Below, piece by piece: positions 61,916 to 64,000 of a stretch of DNA of 64,000 nt (positions are counted from its first letter, which is position 1; the number at the start of each line of letters is the position of its first letter). The position numbers and the translations under genes were made by a program. A model generated the notes under the pieces. The model searched no databases and had not been told where the DNA came from. It worked only from the letters and a program-made list of their open reading frames with translations. The stretch spans positions 62,001 to 126,000 of the forward strand of contig PBTC01000019.1 of NCBI GenBank assembly GCA_002726935.1, written 5' to 3'. Source of the stretch: Candidatus Saccharimonadota bacterium. Lineage in GTDB: Bacteria; Patescibacteriota; Saccharimonadia; Saccharimonadales; Saccharimonadaceae.

Positions 61916-62578
61916 ATGTCATTCGTACAGCAAGCGAGTTCGGGGTCGGCTGCGGCAGCCCAAGGGGCGTTAGGTAACGACGCCAAGGATATCGAAGATA
62001 GATTCCTGAAGCTTTTAGTCGCCCAGTTAAAAAACCAAGACCCCTTGGAGCCGATGGATAACGCTCAGGTCACAAGCCAAATGGCGCAATTAAACACAGT
62101 GACGGGCGTGCAAAACTTGAACAAAAGTATGCAAGAGTTATTAGGCTCCTTTGAGTCGTCGGAGCTTTTGCGTGCAACGAGTTTGATTGGTGGCACGGTT
62201 GTTGTTGATGGTAATCGAGTCGGTGTGGTTGAGGGACAAAGTACTTTTGCAGGATTTCAAGTTGAAAGCCCTGTGAATAATGCTCGGTTTGAGGTTGTTG
62301 ACGCTCTTGGTAAGACTGTCTATGAGCAAGAGCTCGGAGGAAGGTCACGTGGAAACCATGAAGTCTCCTGGGACGGTCGAGACTCATCGGGCGATCAAGT
62401 GGCTCCCGGGGTTTATCAATTTCGTGTAACCACAGAGAACGGCGGTGCTCGCACCCCTCTTCGTACATTTGAGACTCGCCAAGTGTTTGGCGTTAACACC
62501 GAAGGGGATGGTATTACATTGAACATCGGTGGTGGCGAAAGCGTTGACATCTCCGAAGTGGTCGAGTTTGGAGCGTAA
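61916..62578 (+). CDS. flgD: Flagellar hook capping protein FlgD (220 aa)
   Basis: Caps the growing hook. The N-terminal FLKLLVAQLKNQDPLEPMD (about 31-49) and the central Ig-like region GRDSSGDQVAPGVYQFRVT are diagnostic. Length is normal. AAAGGA SD 6 nt before the ATG. Its stop is followed directly by the flgF ATG; no flgE lies in between. Confidence 0.94.
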   Translation: MSFVQQASSGSAAAAQGALGNDAKDIEDRFLKLLVAQLKNQDPLEPMDNAQVTSQMAQLNTVTGVQNLNKSMQELLGSFESSELLRATSLIGGTVVVDGNRVGVVEGQSTFAGFQVESPVNNARFEVVDALGKTVYEQELGGRSRGNHEVSWDGRDSSGDQVAPGVYQFRVTTENGGARTPLRTFETRQVFGVNTEGDGITLNIGGGESVDISEVVEFGA

Positions 62579-63322
62579 ATGGATAAGTTGGTCTACATTG
62601 CCGCGGTAGCTGCTAAATCTGCAATGCAGAGACAAGAGCAGGTTTCAAACAATATCGCAAACATTTCCACGCCAGGGTTCAAGTCGCAACTTATGGCGTT
62701 TCAAGCCGCACCGATCAAATCGGACGAAGGGCTGCCCACCAGGGCGTACTCTGTTGAAACCACCGTTGGTTTTGATGACACAGAGGGGTCGTTGCAAAGT
62801 ACTGGGCGTGATCTGGATATGGCAATAACTGGGAAGGGGTGGTTTAGCGTCCAGGGGGCCAATAACCAGGAGATGTACACGCGTGCTGGCTCATTCGGCG
62901 TTTCTGAACAAGGGATACTGGTGAACCAATCCGGTCTGCCTATCGTTGGTGAGGGCGGTGAGATCAACATCCCCCAGACGTTCAGGATTGAGGTCTCGTC
63001 AACTGGCGCTATTAATGGATTCGACACGGAAAACCCGCAGGCTGCACCGGTAGTGCTCGGGCAACTTAAGCTCGTAAACCCAGATCGAGCCGGAATGGAA
63101 CGACGTGATGACGGGTACTTTCAGATCAAGGGCGGTGGAATTGCCGAGGCCGATGAGTCCGTACGGGTGGCAAATGGCTATCTGGAAAATTCGAACGTTA
63201 ATCCGGCTGGCGCCATGGTCGACATGATTACAACGCAGCGCGAATTTGAAGCCCATTTGAAAATGATTCAAATGGCAGAAGAAAACTCTAAGAGCAGCAA
63301 TAGCTTGCTTGGCTTAAATTAA
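62579..63322 (+). CDS. flgF: Flagellar rod protein FlgF (247 aa)
   Basis: Proximal-rod protein recognised by MDKLVYIAAVAAK at the start, the NNIANISTPGFK signature (about 23-34), YTRAGSFGV and the C-terminal rod motif NVNPAGAMVDMITTQREFE. 247 aa is normal for FlgF and too short for the hook protein FlgE. It begins directly after the flgD stop. Confidence 0.9.
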   Translation: MDKLVYIAAVAAKSAMQRQEQVSNNIANISTPGFKSQLMAFQAAPIKSDEGLPTRAYSVETTVGFDDTEGSLQSTGRDLDMAITGKGWFSVQGANNQEMYTRAGSFGVSEQGILVNQSGLPIVGEGGEINIPQTFRIEVSSTGAINGFDTENPQAAPVVLGQLKLVNPDRAGMERRDDGYFQIKGGGIAEADESVRVANGYLENSNVNPAGAMVDMITTQREFEAHLKMIQMAEENSKSSNSLLGLN

Positions 63323-63334
63323 GGAGCACCAATC

Positions 63335-64000
63335 ATGATGAGATCTCTTTGGATAGCAAAGACGGGCCTTGATGCCCAACAAACCCAGTTAGATGTGGTG
63401 TCAAATAACCTTGCCAACGTTTCAACGGCAGGCTTTAAGCGCTCAAGGGCAGTGTTCGAAGATCTGATGTATCAGACATTGCGCCAGCCAGGCTCGGATG
63501 CGGCTGAAAATACTCCTGTTCCCTCCGGTCTTCAGATCGGTACTGGCGTCAAGCCCGTGTCAACCGTAAGAAACTTTTCTCAAGGAAACTTGACTCCGAC
63601 AGAGAATCTCTTTGATGTCGCCATCAATGGCAAGGGCTTTTTCCCAATCACCATGCCAGACGGCACCACAAACTACACCAGAGATGGAAGTTTTCAGCTT
63701 AACGCTGAGGGCGAAATTGTTACAAGCAATGGATATCGCTTGCAGGGGCCTATAGTTGTGCCTGAAGAGGCTGTCAATGTTGTTATTTCCCAAGACGGCC
63801 TAGTCAGTGCGATATTCAACAACGACCCCAACCCCCAGCAGATCGGGCAGATCGCACTGGTGGATTTCATTAACCCCGCAGGACTTCTGGCAAAAGGACA
63901 AAATCTGTACCAAGAAACAGCCGCGTCCGGTGCGCCCCAGGAAAACCAGCCAGGTGAGGCTGGACTCGGCTTGCTTAATCAGAACTACATTGAGACAAGC
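63335..64000 (+). CDS. flgG: Distal rod protein FlgG, 3' end outside the window
   Basis: 222 codons are visible and the frame continues past the edge. Signature at the start: MRSLWIAKTGLDAQQTQLDV, then NNLANVSTAGFKRSRAVFED and the NGKGFFPI and YTRDGSFQLN motifs; typical FlgG length is about 260. The start is the ATG at 63335 or 63338, with an AAGGAG SD. Last visible gene of the flagellar operon. Confidence 0.95.
   Translation, partial: MMRSLWIAKTGLDAQQTQLDVVSNNLANVSTAGFKRSRAVFEDLMYQTLRQPGSDAAENTPVPSGLQIGTGVKPVSTVRNFSQGNLTPTENLFDVAINGKGFFPITMPDGTTNYTRDGSFQLNAEGEIVTSNGYRLQGPIVVPEEAVNVVISQDGLVSAIFNNDPNPQQIGQIALVDFINPAGLLAKGQNLYQETAASGAPQENQPGEAGLGLLNQNYIETS

Noticed and set aside
1..64000. tRNA, rRNA, CRISPR array, insertion sequence, phage structural genes
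   Set aside because: None seen. Cloverleaf-like or regularly spaced repeats were not found by eye; a tRNAscan and repeat-finder run would be decisive.

Overview
The window comes from a Gram-negative, flagellated bacterium. The flagellar proteins look pseudomonadotal, and the presence of FlhF points to polar flagella; a betaproteobacterium is my guess, not a proof. Base composition is moderate. Most genes are tightly packed, often overlapping by 4 to 20 nt, and many start with TTG or GTG. I see no rRNA, tRNA, CRISPR array, insertion sequence or virion gene.

The mixture of genes is unusual. A nearly complete replication and partition set lies among flagellar genes and many unrecognised ORFs: ParA/ParB (2-4.3 kb), a tyrosine recombinase (4.5-5.6 kb), a family A DNA polymerase without the 5' nuclease domain (5.6-7.5 kb), RecJ (8.8-10.6 kb), DnaG (22.6-24.6 kb), DnaB (34.4-35.8 kb), a possible OB-fold/SSB-like protein (53 kb) and two SF1 helicases. 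MinD and MinE are present, but minC is not beside them. This suggests a large self-replicating element (megaplasmid, chromid or phage-plasmid) that carries flagellar genes. A chromosome with scrambled gene order remains possible.

Layout: 0-2 kb holds unknown ORFs; 2-8 kb partition, recombinase and polymerase; 8.3-10.6 kb recJ; 10.6-17.1 kb the flagellar export block flhB-flhA-flhF-fliP-fliQ-fliR; 17.3-27.6 kb a minus-strand group with a sigma-region-4-like regulator, a helicase-PLD fusion, dnaG, a phage-type repeat protein and unknowns; 27.8-33.9 kb an exonuclease-like gene with an apparent frameshift, Sel1-repeat exported proteins and minDE; 34-45 kb dnaB, a receiver-TPR protein and many unknowns; 45.5-52.3 kb two flagellins (one of 854 aa) and fliD; 52.3-60.9 kb an endonuclease, an OB-like protein, an SF1 helicase and unknowns; 61-64 kb flgB-C-D-F-G, with flgG running off the end and flgE missing from its usual place.

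The most striking pattern is a repeated promoter-region element, TA(C/T)A-N-TGTA(C/T), usually followed 2-4 nt later by GTAAA and an A-rich stretch. It lies upstream of at least fifteen transcription units on both strands, including parAB, the polymerase operon, recJ, flhB, fliP, minDE, dnaB, fliD, flgB and many unknowns. No constant -35 element accompanies it. It links replication, partition, Min and flagellar genes into one apparent regulon. The sigma-region-4-like protein at 17.3-18.8 kb is a candidate partner.
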